Shown here in pieces: positions 7,145 to 14,248 of a stretch of DNA of 14,248 nt (positions are counted from its first letter, which is position 1; each line of letters opens with the position of its first letter). This DNA is from Algorimicrobium sp002414705 (GTDB lineage: Bacteria; Bacteroidota; Bacteroidia; Flavobacteriales; Flavobacteriaceae). The notes under the pieces were generated by a model. It was given only the letters and a program-made list of their open reading frames with translations. It was not told where the DNA came from and searched no databases. The translations under genes were made by a program, and so were the position numbers. The stretch covers positions 1 through 14,248 of the forward strand of contig CAXAUF010000059.1 of NCBI GenBank assembly GCA_963972425.1, given 5' to 3'.

Positions 7145-9978
7145 GCATTAGATATCTATTAAGTATCATTCTTTTCAGCTTTTGTATTCATGTATTTAGT
7201 CAAAATAACATGGATGTAAAAGCTACCTTTAATGTGGAAAAAAATCAAATAAGCATATCTCAAGAAATTACTTATTTCAATAAAACTAACGACATACTTC
7301 ATACCATTTATTTAAATGATTGGAGCAACAGTTTTGCTACAAAAAACACGCCTTTAGCCAAGCGTTTTTCTGAAGAATTTAAAACAGAATTTCACTTTGC
7401 TCAAAATGAAGATCGTGGCTTTTCCGTTATTACAACCATCCATCAAAACGAAAAAGAATTAAACTTTGATCGCGTAAAAGATCATATTGATGTGGTTCAA
7501 GTGGAATTAGAAAAACCCTTGCTGCCTAACCAATCTTACACCATTCATCTAAACTATATTGTTCAAGTTCCGAATGACAAATTTACACGTTATGGTGTAA
7601 CTTCTAATGGTGATTATAATTTACGCTACTGGTATATGACGCCTGCTATTTACAATGGCAAATGGCAATATGAAAGTAATTCTGATTTGGATGATATGTA
7701 TATACCTGCATCAAATATTAGATTACAAGTTACCTGTCCTTTAAATTACCATATAGAATCGGAATTAAATAAGATAGATTATAACCAGATAGACAACAAT
7801 CAAATTGTAGTTTTTTCTGGAGAAAACCGCGTGAATTCTAAACTCTTTTTAAATAATACATCGCATTATCGTGAAATAGAAACGGATCATTTCACCGTTG
7901 TTTCTAATGTAGACGATGAGAATTTGAGTCCGATGGATAAAGCTTTAGTAACTGATAAAATTGCGCACTATTTAACGACTAATTTAGGCAGTTATCCTCA
8001 TAAACGTTTACTGATTACAGATATTGATTACCGTAAAAGTCCTATTTACGGTTTAAATTTATTACCAAGTTTTATTAGACCATTTCCAGATCATTTTCAA
8101 TATGAATTGAAGATACTAAAAACAGGACTTCGTAATTATTTAGAAAACACCCTACTTATTAATCCACGAACTGAACAGTGGATAATTGATGGGATTCAGA
8201 CCTACTACTTAATAAAATATGTGGATGAATCCTACCCAAATATGAAATTAGCTGGAACACTGTCAAATATTTGGGGCATTAAATCTTTCCATGCTACACA
8301 GTTGGATTTTAACTCCCAATATGGTTTTTTATATATGCACATGGCGCGACAAAATATTGACCAACCGTTGACAACCGCTAAAGATTCACTTTTAAAATTT
8401 AATGAAAATATTGCCAATAAATATAAAGCTGGTGTTGGATTAGCATATTTAGATGACTATTTAGGACATGATTTAGTAAAAACTTCACTTTTAGAATTTC
8501 TGAATACCTATAAATTAGAAGAAACCAATACAGAAACTTTTGAGCGTTTTTTAAAATTGAAAACAACTAAAGATTTGGATTGGTTTTTCACGGATTATAA
8601 TCAATCAAAAAAATATATAGATTATACCATTACAAAAGCCATTCGCGAAAATGATTCCATTCGCGTAACCATTAAAAACAAAAGCACGATAACGGTTCCT
8701 ATTTCTTTGTTTTCATTTACAGATAAAACGGCTACCTCAAAGATTTGGCTGGATGGTATAAAAGACTCACTAACCGTTACCATTCCAGATACAGAAACCA
8801 CACGAGTTGTTCTAAATCACGATCAAATTGTGCCGGAATTTAATGTGCGTAACAACACCAAAACACTAACCAAGGCACTATTTAACAGACCATTACAAAT
8901 TCGGTTAATAAAAGATATTGAAGATCCAGATTACAACCAAATATTCCTTATGCCAATTGTGGAGTTTAATAATATTTATGATGGTATTGTTTTAGGCGTT
9001 AAAGCGTATAATAAAACTATTTTACGTAAACCGTTCAATTATAAAATTGCTCCACAGTACGGCTTAAAATCCAATTCGTTAACAGGATCTGTTTCTGCAA
9101 ATTATAACCAATATGTTGATAACTCTTCACAATTATTCAATGTTAGTTATGGTATTGGAGCTAGTTATGGCAGTTATGCCGAAGATTTATTTGTAACTAA
9201 ATTCACACCAGGTATACAATTATCGTTTCGCGACAAAACCAATTTACGTTCTAACAAACGTCAATTTCTATCGTTGAGATATATAGATATTAATCGCGAT
9301 TCAGATCCAACAGCCGCATTGACATCAGAAACCAACCAGCCAAACTATGGTGTTTTTAATTTACGCTACAACCATGTAGAAAGAGATTTAGTTAACTACT
9401 CATCCTGGTTTGCAGACACCCAGTTTTCTGAAAATTTTGGAAAAGTGGCTTTAAATTATGAATACAGAAAGCTAACCAAAAACAATCGGCAATTTAATTT
9501 ACGCTTTTTTGCAGGCGTATTTCTATATAACAAAACCTTTAGAAATTCGGATTATTTCAGTTTTGCTTTGGATAGACCAACCGATTATCTATTCGATTAC
9601 AACTATTACGGACGATCTGAAAGTGCTGGATTATTTAGTCAGCAGCTAATTATTGCCGAAGGTGGATTTAAATCGCAATTAGAGCCCAGTTTTGCCAACC
9701 AATGGATTACCACCTTAAACGGAAGTATGACTATTTGGAAATACATTATGGCTTACGGTGATGTTGGTTTGGTTAAAAACCATGATAATAATGTTGAAGT
9801 GGTTTATGATTCTGGAGTTCGCGTGAGTCTAATTGAAGATTATTTTGAGCTGTATTTTCCAGTCTATTCCAATTTAGGTTGGGAAGTAGCACAACCTCAA
9901 TATGCTGAAAAAATCAGGTTTATTGTGACTTTGGATTTTAAAACCTTGTTAGGGTTGTTTACCAGACGTTGGTATTAA
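7141..9978 (+). CDS. M1-peptidase-like protein fused to an outer-membrane beta-barrel, zinc motif lost
   Basis: A 945-residue envelope protein. The TTG at 7141 is the start: an in-frame TAA lies at 7132, and the signal peptide (residues 1-20, cut near VFS-Q) begins at once. The start overlaps the preceding TGA as TTGA, suggesting translational coupling. Residues about 23-240 resemble the N-terminal beta domain of M1 aminopeptidases (ITYFNKTNDILHTIYLNDW). Residues about 250-500 resemble the gluzincin catalytic domain, with YGLNLLP at 303-309 and EQWIIDG at 345-351. The HExxH position reads KTGLR (327-331) and the third ligand is D350, so it should not bind catalytic zinc. Residues about 600-945 have repeated amphipathic aromatic strands and end in RRWY, as outer-membrane beta-barrels do. 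The M1 relation and barrel are inferred by eye. It may be a scaffold, receptor or transport partner rather than a protease. Confidence 0.85.
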   Translation: MSIRYLLSIILFSFCIHVFSQNNMDVKATFNVEKNQISISQEITYFNKTNDILHTIYLNDWSNSFATKNTPLAKRFSEEFKTEFHFAQNEDRGFSVITTIHQNEKELNFDRVKDHIDVVQVELEKPLLPNQSYTIHLNYIVQVPNDKFTRYGVTSNGDYNLRYWYMTPAIYNGKWQYESNSDLDDMYIPASNIRLQVTCPLNYHIESELNKIDYNQIDNNQIVVFSGENRVNSKLFLNNTSHYREIETDHFTVVSNVDDENLSPMDKALVTDKIAHYLTTNLGSYPHKRLLITDIDYRKSPIYGLNLLPSFIRPFPDHFQYELKILKTGLRNYLENTLLINPRTEQWIIDGIQTYYLIKYVDESYPNMKLAGTLSNIWGIKSFHATQLDFNSQYGFLYMHMARQNIDQPLTTAKDSLLKFNENIANKYKAGVGLAYLDDYLGHDLVKTSLLEFLNTYKLEETNTETFERFLKLKTTKDLDWFFTDYNQSKKYIDYTITKAIRENDSIRVTIKNKSTITVPISLFSFTDKTATSKIWLDGIKDSLTVTIPDTETTRVVLNHDQIVPEFNVRNNTKTLTKALFNRPLQIRLIKDIEDPDYNQIFLMPIVEFNNIYDGIVLGVKAYNKTILRKPFNYKIAPQYGLKSNSLTGSVSANYNQYVDNSSQLFNVSYGIGASYGSYAEDLFVTKFTPGIQLSFRDKTNLRSNKRQFLSLRYIDINRDSDPTAALTSETNQPNYGVFNLRYNHVERDLVNYSSWFADTQFSENFGKVALNYEYRKLTKNNRQFNLRFFAGVFLYNKTFRNSDYFSFALDRPTDYLFDYNYYGRSESAGLFSQQLIIAEGGFKSQLEPSFANQWITTLNGSMTIWKYIMAYGDVGLVKNHDNNVEVVYDSGVRVSLIEDYFELYFPVYSNLGWEVAQPQYAEKIRFIVTLDFKTLLGLFTRRWY

Positions 9979-10058
9979 ATCAAAATTAATTAATAACACA
10001 CCTATTTCTACACTATCTGTAACAGAATTCTAATTTGCCTTATTTTATTGATAAATAC

Positions 10059-10077
10059 GCAATAAAAAATTGCTTTT
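10059..10077 (+). terminator. Weak hairpin plus T-run after the barrel gene
   Basis: GCAAT (10059-10063) and ATTGC (10069-10073) form a 5-bp stem around an AAAAA loop, followed at once by TTTT. It lies 81 bases past the stop at 9978. The stem is short and AT-rich, so this is only a possible terminator. Confidence 0.35.
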
Positions 10078-10113
10078 AGTTATAATAATTCAATTTTATA
10101 ACAGGTTTAGCCA

Positions 10114-10144
10114 TTGCGAATATTACGAATAATAACTACCTTTG
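10114..10144 (+). promoter_or_regulatory. Bacteroidetes sigma-A promoter of the E1 dehydrogenase gene
   Basis: TTG at 10114-10116, a 20-base spacer and TACCTTTG at 10137-10144 fit the TTG-N(17-23)-TAnnTTTG consensus at every fixed position. Transcription should start near 10149-10151, leaving a leader of only about 15 bases before the ATG at 10164. This is the best promoter in the window. Confidence 0.8.
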
Positions 10145-10163
10145 CAAAAATACCTAGTCACCT

Positions 10164-12575
10164 ATGAAAGCAAATCCTGAAGTAAATAAAGACATGTCTT
10201 TTGAAGATTTCAAAACAGAAGTTTTAAACGATTATAACCTAGCTGTCACCTCACGCGAGTGTAGTTTGTTAGGTCGTCGTGAAGTACTAACAGGTAAAGC
10301 AAAATTCGGAATTTTTGGCGATGGTAAAGAAGTACCACAATTAGCGATGGCTAAAGCGTTTAAAAATGGTGATTTTCGTTCAGGATATTATCGCGATCAA
10401 ACCTTTATGATGGCTATTGGTGCTTTAAATATTGAGCAGTTTTTTGCTGGACTTTACGGAAATACCGATTTAACAGAAGAACCAATGTCTGCAGGACGCC
10501 AAATGGGTGGCCACTTTGCAACACAGAGTTTAGATGAAAATGGAAATTGGAATAATCTGTTAGAACAGAAAAATTCCAGTGCCGATATTTCACCTACTGC
10601 TGGACAAATGCCACGTTTATTAGGATTAGCGCAAGCATCAAAAATATACAGACAAGTAAAAGGTATTGATACTACCAATTTTTCCAACGAAGGTCATGAA
10701 GTGGCTTGGGGAACAATTGGAAATGCGAGCACGAGTGAAGGGTTGTTTTTTGAAACCATCAATGCAGCTGGTGTTTTACAAGTCCCAATGGTCATGAGTG
10801 TTTGGGATGATGATTATGGCATTTCGGTTCACGCCAGACATCAAACGACTAAAGAAAATATATCTGAAATCTTAAAAGGTTTCCAACGCGAAAACGATGA
10901 AAAAGGATTTGAAATTTTACGCGTTTTAGGTTGGGATTATCCAGCCTTAATTGAAACATACCAAAAAGCATCAAAAGTTGCACGTGAGGAACATGTTCCT
11001 GTATTAATTCATGTTCAGGAATTAACACAACCTCAAGGTCACTCAACATCAGGTTCACACGAGCGTTATAAAAATGAAGCGCGTTTAGCATGGGAGGCCG
11101 AATACGATTGTAACGTAAAACTTCGTGAATGGATTATTGCCAATGGTATTGCAACCGATGACGATTTATTGGCTATTGAAAAAACGATTAAAAAACAAGT
11201 TCGCGATGGTAAAAAAGCCGCTTGGACCGCTTTTTCACAACCGTTAAAGGACGAGCAAAATGAATTGGTTACTTTGTTAGAAACCGTTGCAGCAGCTAGT
11301 TCTAATAAAGTGTTTATTGAAAAACTTAAAAATGACTTAGCTGAAATTTCAGAGCCAATTCGTAAAGATATTTTATCGACAGCGCGTAAAGCATTACGAT
11401 ATGTGGTGAATGAAACATCGGAAACTAAAAATCAATTAACAACTTGGATTAACAACTATATAGAGGTTGTTCAACCAAAATATAGTTCGCATTTATATTC
11501 GCAATCCGATAAATCAGCTTTAAATATTCAAGAAGTAAAGCCGACTTATGACGATTCTAGCGAAGAAGTAGATGCACGTTTAGTAATTCGCGATAATTTT
11601 GATGTTATTTTTAGCAAGTACCCTGAAGCGCTTATTTTTGGTGAAGATGCAGGACATATTGGCGATGTAAACCAAGGTTTGGAAGGTATGCAAGAAAAGT
11701 ATGGCGAGTTGCGTGTTTCAGATGTTGGGATTCGTGAAGCAACCATTCTTGGTCAAGGAATTGGTATGGCTATGCGCGGATTGCGTCCCATTGCTGAAAT
11801 TCAGTATTTAGACTATATTTTGTACGCTCTACAAATAATGAGCGACGATTTAGCAACTTTACAATACAGAACTAAAGGTCGCCAGAAAGCACCTTTAATA
11901 ATTAGAACACGTGGTCATAGACTGGAAGGTATTTGGCATTCGGGCTCGCAAATGGGTGGTGTAATTCATTTAATCCGTGGTATCCACGTTTTAGTTCCTA
12001 GAAACATGACTAAAGCTGCTGGATTTTATAACACCTTGTTGGAAGGTGATGAACCTGCATTAATTGTAGAATGTTTAAATGGTTACCGATTAAAAGAGAA
12101 AATGCCAACTAATATTGGTGAATTTAAAACACCTTTAGGTGTAGTTGAAACTATTAGAGAAGGTAACGATATTACTTTAGTGTCTTACGGCTCAACACTT
12201 CGGGTGATTGAGCAAGCTGCTAAAGAGTTACAAGAAGTTGGTATTAGCGCAGAAATTATTGATATACAGTCGTTGTTACCTTTCGATTTAAATCATGACA
12301 TTGTTAAAAGCGTAGCGAAAACAAATCGTTTAATGGTAATTGATGAAGATGTTCCTGGAGGTGCTTCGGCTTACATTTTAAACGAGGTTTTAAATACACA
12401 AAATGCTTATAAGCATTTAGATAGTAAACCGGAAACGCTAACAGCTAAAGCCCACAGACCAGCTTACGGAACCGATGGCGATTATTTTTCTAAACCTTCT
12501 GTTGAAGATGTTTTTGAAGCGGTTTACCATGTGATGCACGAGTCAAATCCGAATGATTTTCCAAAATTGAGATAA
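10164..12575 (+). CDS. Fused alpha/beta E1 component of a 2-oxo acid (probably branched-chain) dehydrogenase
   Basis: An 803-residue cytoplasmic thiamine-diphosphate enzyme that decarboxylates a 2-oxo acid and passes the acyl group to lipoyl-E2. Residues about 15-400 are the E1-alpha part: YYRDQTFMMAIG (75-86), GRQMGGHF (111-118), GNASTSEG (186-193) and VWDDDYGIS (213-221). Residues about 470-795 are the E1-beta (transketolase pyrimidine plus C-terminal) part: IFGEDAGHIGDVNQG (491-505), RVSDVGIREATILGQGIGMA (517-536), GLRPIAEIQYLDY (539-551), GHRLEGIWHSGSQMG (584-598) and VIDEDVPGGASAYI (725-738). Flavobacterial homologues are usually labelled 2-oxoisovalerate dehydrogenase, but the 2-oxo acid is not proven. 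The usual GDG...NN cofactor motif appears as GNA...DD. No E2 or E3 gene is nearby. It has its own promoter and a short leader. Confidence 0.9.
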   Translation: MKANPEVNKDMSFEDFKTEVLNDYNLAVTSRECSLLGRREVLTGKAKFGIFGDGKEVPQLAMAKAFKNGDFRSGYYRDQTFMMAIGALNIEQFFAGLYGNTDLTEEPMSAGRQMGGHFATQSLDENGNWNNLLEQKNSSADISPTAGQMPRLLGLAQASKIYRQVKGIDTTNFSNEGHEVAWGTIGNASTSEGLFFETINAAGVLQVPMVMSVWDDDYGISVHARHQTTKENISEILKGFQRENDEKGFEILRVLGWDYPALIETYQKASKVAREEHVPVLIHVQELTQPQGHSTSGSHERYKNEARLAWEAEYDCNVKLREWIIANGIATDDDLLAIEKTIKKQVRDGKKAAWTAFSQPLKDEQNELVTLLETVAAASSNKVFIEKLKNDLAEISEPIRKDILSTARKALRYVVNETSETKNQLTTWINNYIEVVQPKYSSHLYSQSDKSALNIQEVKPTYDDSSEEVDARLVIRDNFDVIFSKYPEALIFGEDAGHIGDVNQGLEGMQEKYGELRVSDVGIREATILGQGIGMAMRGLRPIAEIQYLDYILYALQIMSDDLATLQYRTKGRQKAPLIIRTRGHRLEGIWHSGSQMGGVIHLIRGIHVLVPRNMTKAAGFYNTLLEGDEPALIVECLNGYRLKEKMPTNIGEFKTPLGVVETIREGNDITLVSYGSTLRVIEQAAKELQEVGISAEIIDIQSLLPFDLNHDIVKSVAKTNRLMVIDEDVPGGASAYILNEVLNTQNAYKHLDSKPETLTAKAHRPAYGTDGDYFSKPSVEDVFEAVYHVMHESNPNDFPKLR

Positions 12576-12595
12576 TTATATTTTCTAAAGAACTA

Positions 12596-12603
12596 AACCT
12601 TTG
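12596..12603 (+). promoter_or_regulatory. Near-consensus -7 box before the cytochrome c peroxidase gene
   Basis: AACCTTTG differs from TAnnTTTG at one base and is followed by CA, as in many Bacteroidetes promoters. The nearest upstream TTG (12567-12569) is 26 bases away, longer than usual. If used, transcription would begin near 12609, inside the first bases of the following hairpin. Confidence 0.45.
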
Positions 12604-12605
12604 CA

Positions 12606-12648
12606 CTTTTTGTTGGTCTTAAGAACCTAACCTTAAACCAACAAAAAG
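12606..12648 (+). promoter_or_regulatory. Leader hairpin abutting the peroxidase start codon
   Basis: CTTTTTGTTGGT (12606-12617) is the exact reverse complement of ACCAACAAAAAG (12637-12648). After one bulged C, TTAAG (12619-12623) pairs with CTTAA (12632-12636), leaving an 8-base loop. This makes 17 pairs in 43 bases. The 3' arm ends on the base before ATG, so it would hide the A-rich segment that Bacteroidetes use in place of a Shine-Dalgarno site. It could be a translational switch, a DNA operator palindrome, or, with the T-rich start of the coding region (GAATTTTTTATTTT), a terminator for the upstream gene. The structure is clear; its role is not. Confidence 0.6.
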
Positions 12649-13824
12649 ATGCGAATTTTTTATTTTGCTATTTGTGCGCTTTTTTTGCTTTCATGTAATA
12701 ACGATACCGAATCTGTTACTGAAAATAATGAGCCTTTTTTAGATTTAACCGAAATCTTCAACATAAACTTCAATGCACTACCCAATTATTCCAATCAGTA
12801 CATACCTGTTTATATAACAAAGGACAACACACCAAATAACAATCCGATTACCAATTCAGGAGCAACTTTAGGTAGAATTTTATTTTACGATACTAATTTA
12901 TCTGCAAATAACACCGTTTCTTGCGCTAGTTGTCATACTCAAGAACATGCTTTTAGTGATACAAATTCAGTAAGTCAGGGAATAAATGGACAAACTGGAA
13001 GACATTCCATGCGACTTATAAATTCGCGTTTTTCAAATGAAGTAAATTTTTTCTGGGATGAAAGAGCTAATTCTCTAGAAACCCAAACAAGCATGCCAAT
13101 TCAAGATCATATTGAAATGGGCTTTAGTGGAGCAGATGGCGATTTAAACATTAATGATTTAATAACTAAATTAAATACTATTGAGTATTATCCAGTACTT
13201 TTTAATAGCGCTTTTGGCTCCACAGAAATAACGGAAATAAAACTGCAAAAAGCACTAGCACAATTTGTAAGAAGTATTCAGTCTTTTGATAGTAAATATG
13301 ATGAAGGAAGATTGCTAGCAAATAATGACGCACAACCTTTCTCTAATTTCACGCAGATGGAAAATCAAGGGAAAAACTTATTTATTCAGCCTCCAAATTT
13401 CAATAACCAAGGCATGCGAGTTTCGGGTGGCATTGGATGCAACGGCTGTCATCAAGCTCCAGAATTCGACATTGTTCCAAATACGTTAAACAATGGTGTA
13501 ATTGGCACTGCAGATGGTTTAGCAACAGATTTAAACGTTACAAGATCTCCTAGTTTACGGGATATTGTAAAATTAAATGGAGAAAGCAATGGTCCATTTA
13601 TGCATATCGGCATTTCAAATAATTTATTAACCGTTGTGGAGCATTACAATGTTATTAATATTGCAGGTAACTCTAATTTAGACCCAAAATTAAGACCCAA
13701 TGGTTTTGGGCAACAACTCAATTTAACGCAAGCAGAAAAATCGGCTGTAGTAGCATTTTTAAGAACGCTTTCTGGAACTGATGTGTATGTAAATGATATG
13801 TGGAGTAATCCATTTATTCAATAG
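12649..13824 (+). CDS. Di-heme cytochrome c peroxidase / MauG-family lipoprotein
   Basis: A 391-residue exported lipoprotein: hydrophobic start, then lipobox LLSC with the lipidated Cys at 16. Two CxxCH heme c sites are present: CASCH at 92-96, in the family context LGRILFYDTNLS...SCASCH, and CNGCH at 264-268. Further family marks are FFWDERANSLETQ (134-146), SMPIQDHIEMG (148-158), the RSIQSFDSKYD segment (208-218) and GPFMHIG (315-321), where M318 may be a distal ligand. The family reduces hydrogen peroxide with electrons from a small c-type cytochrome or carries out MauG-like oxidations. Which of these it does cannot be decided here. It probably sits on the periplasmic face of a membrane. 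It is preceded by a leader hairpin and followed by an intrinsic terminator, so it is likely monocistronic. Confidence 0.93.
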   Translation: MRIFYFAICALFLLSCNNDTESVTENNEPFLDLTEIFNINFNALPNYSNQYIPVYITKDNTPNNNPITNSGATLGRILFYDTNLSANNTVSCASCHTQEHAFSDTNSVSQGINGQTGRHSMRLINSRFSNEVNFFWDERANSLETQTSMPIQDHIEMGFSGADGDLNINDLITKLNTIEYYPVLFNSAFGSTEITEIKLQKALAQFVRSIQSFDSKYDEGRLLANNDAQPFSNFTQMENQGKNLFIQPPNFNNQGMRVSGGIGCNGCHQAPEFDIVPNTLNNGVIGTADGLATDLNVTRSPSLRDIVKLNGESNGPFMHIGISNNLLTVVEHYNVINIAGNSNLDPKLRPNGFGQQLNLTQAEKSAVVAFLRTLSGTDVYVNDMWSNPFIQ

Positions 13825-13848
13825 AGGAAAAATTACAACTTATATTTT

Positions 13849-13886
13849 AAGACCTGGTTATTTTCGTAATCAGGTCTTTTTGTTTT
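13849..13886 (+). terminator. Rho-independent terminator of the peroxidase gene
   Basis: AAGACCTGGTTA (13849-13860) pairs with TAATCAGGTCTT (13867-13878) around a TTTTCG loop: 12 pairs including one G-U. It is followed by TTTGTTTT. It begins 24 bases after the stop at 13824 and is the clearest intrinsic terminator in the window. Confidence 0.9.
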
Positions 13887-13976
13887 AGTATATTTATAGA
13901 ATTAATTTTTAATAGAAATAAAACAATTATTTTCTTTAACAAAACAAAAAGATTCCCATTTAAAAGGGAAACACAT

Positions 13977-14248
13977 ATGAAAGCCGTTTCTGTAGTTACC
14001 ATAAAAAAAGAATTACAACATAAATCCGATAAGGATTTAATGGAATTAGTATTGCGTTTGTCTAAATTTAAAAAGGAAAATAAAGAACTCCTTACCTATT
14101 TGTTATTTGAATCTCATGACGAAACAGGTTATATAGAATCGGTTAAGAGTGAAATCGATTTGCAATTTTCAACCATTAACACCAACAGTTATTTTTACAT
14201 AAAAAAAAGTGTTCGAAAAATACTGCGACTCATTAAAAAGTACGCACG
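13977..14248 (+). CDS. Conserved flavobacterial protein of unknown function, 3' end outside the window
   Basis: Open for 90 codons from ATG at 13977 to the window edge with no stop. The protein begins MKAVSVVTIKKELQHKSDKD, is lysine-rich, and looks all-helical, with KFKKENKELLTYLLFE (about 31-46) and YFYIKKSVRKILRLIKKY (about 72-89). There is no signal peptide, membrane segment or catalytic motif. I recognise the type as a small hypothetical protein recurring in Flavobacteria but cannot give a function. A short TTCCC/GGGAA inverted repeat (13953-13970) lies just before the start. It is transcriptionally separate from the peroxidase gene because a strong terminator lies between them. Confidence 0.75.
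   Translation, partial: MKAVSVVTIKKELQHKSDKDLMELVLRLSKFKKENKELLTYLLFESHDETGYIESVKSEIDLQFSTINTNSYFYIKKSVRKILRLIKKYA

Noticed and set aside
13953..13970. TTCCC/GGGAA small inverted repeat before the last gene as a regulatory site
   Set aside because: Only 5 bp with a weak interior; such repeats are expected by chance. It is noted in the gene entry but not called as a feature.
1..14248. A mobile island, defence system, CRISPR array or phage segment
   Set aside because: No recombinase, transposase, repeat-spacer pattern or target duplication is visible. Gene content and codon use look uniform and chromosomal throughout.

Overview
The window looks like ordinary chromosome from a marine or soil Flavobacteriaceae member (Bacteroidetes). 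It is AT-rich. Several upstream regions carry the Bacteroidetes -7 box (TAnnTTTG), clearest as TACCTTTG before two genes. Starts have A-rich leaders rather than Shine-Dalgarno sites. One secreted protein ends in a type IX secretion (Por) sorting domain, and the fused E1 dehydrogenase and the UvrA variant are of types I associate with Flavobacteria. I see no integrase, transposase, tRNA, rRNA, CRISPR array or phage gene.

Layout. (1) 1-1366, plus strand: the 3' part of an ATP-grasp ligase, then a membrane-anchored protein of unknown function 6 bases later. (2) 1366-1939: a strong 16-bp inverted repeat between convergent genes, then a minus-strand gene with an N-terminal domain like the Tudor-like tail of UvrD/PcrA helicases. 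(3) 1940-4910: a divergent promoter region, then full-length uvrA. (4) 5159-9978: a probable three-gene unit: a LOG-family protein, a secreted endonuclease/exonuclease/phosphatase (EEP) enzyme with a T9SS tail, and a large outer-membrane protein joining an M1-peptidase-like region to a beta-barrel. The last gene overlaps the previous stop by 4 bp and starts at TTG. (5) 10111-12575: a well-formed promoter and a gene encoding fused alpha and beta E1 subunits of a 2-oxo acid (probably branched-chain) dehydrogenase. (6) 12596-13886: a leader hairpin abutting the start codon, a di-heme cytochrome c peroxidase/MauG-type lipoprotein, and a clear intrinsic terminator. (7) 13977-end: the 5' part of a small conserved flavobacterial protein of unknown function.

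No single new system emerges; most of the window is housekeeping. The points most worth a second look are: the M1-like protein, in which every residue of the zinc motif appears replaced although the spacing is kept; the fused E1 with an apparent N/D exchange of its thiamine-diphosphate metal ligands; the hairpin that forms nearly the whole leader of the peroxidase gene; the UvrD-tail-like protein divergent from uvrA; and the intergenic inverted repeat at 1366-1415.
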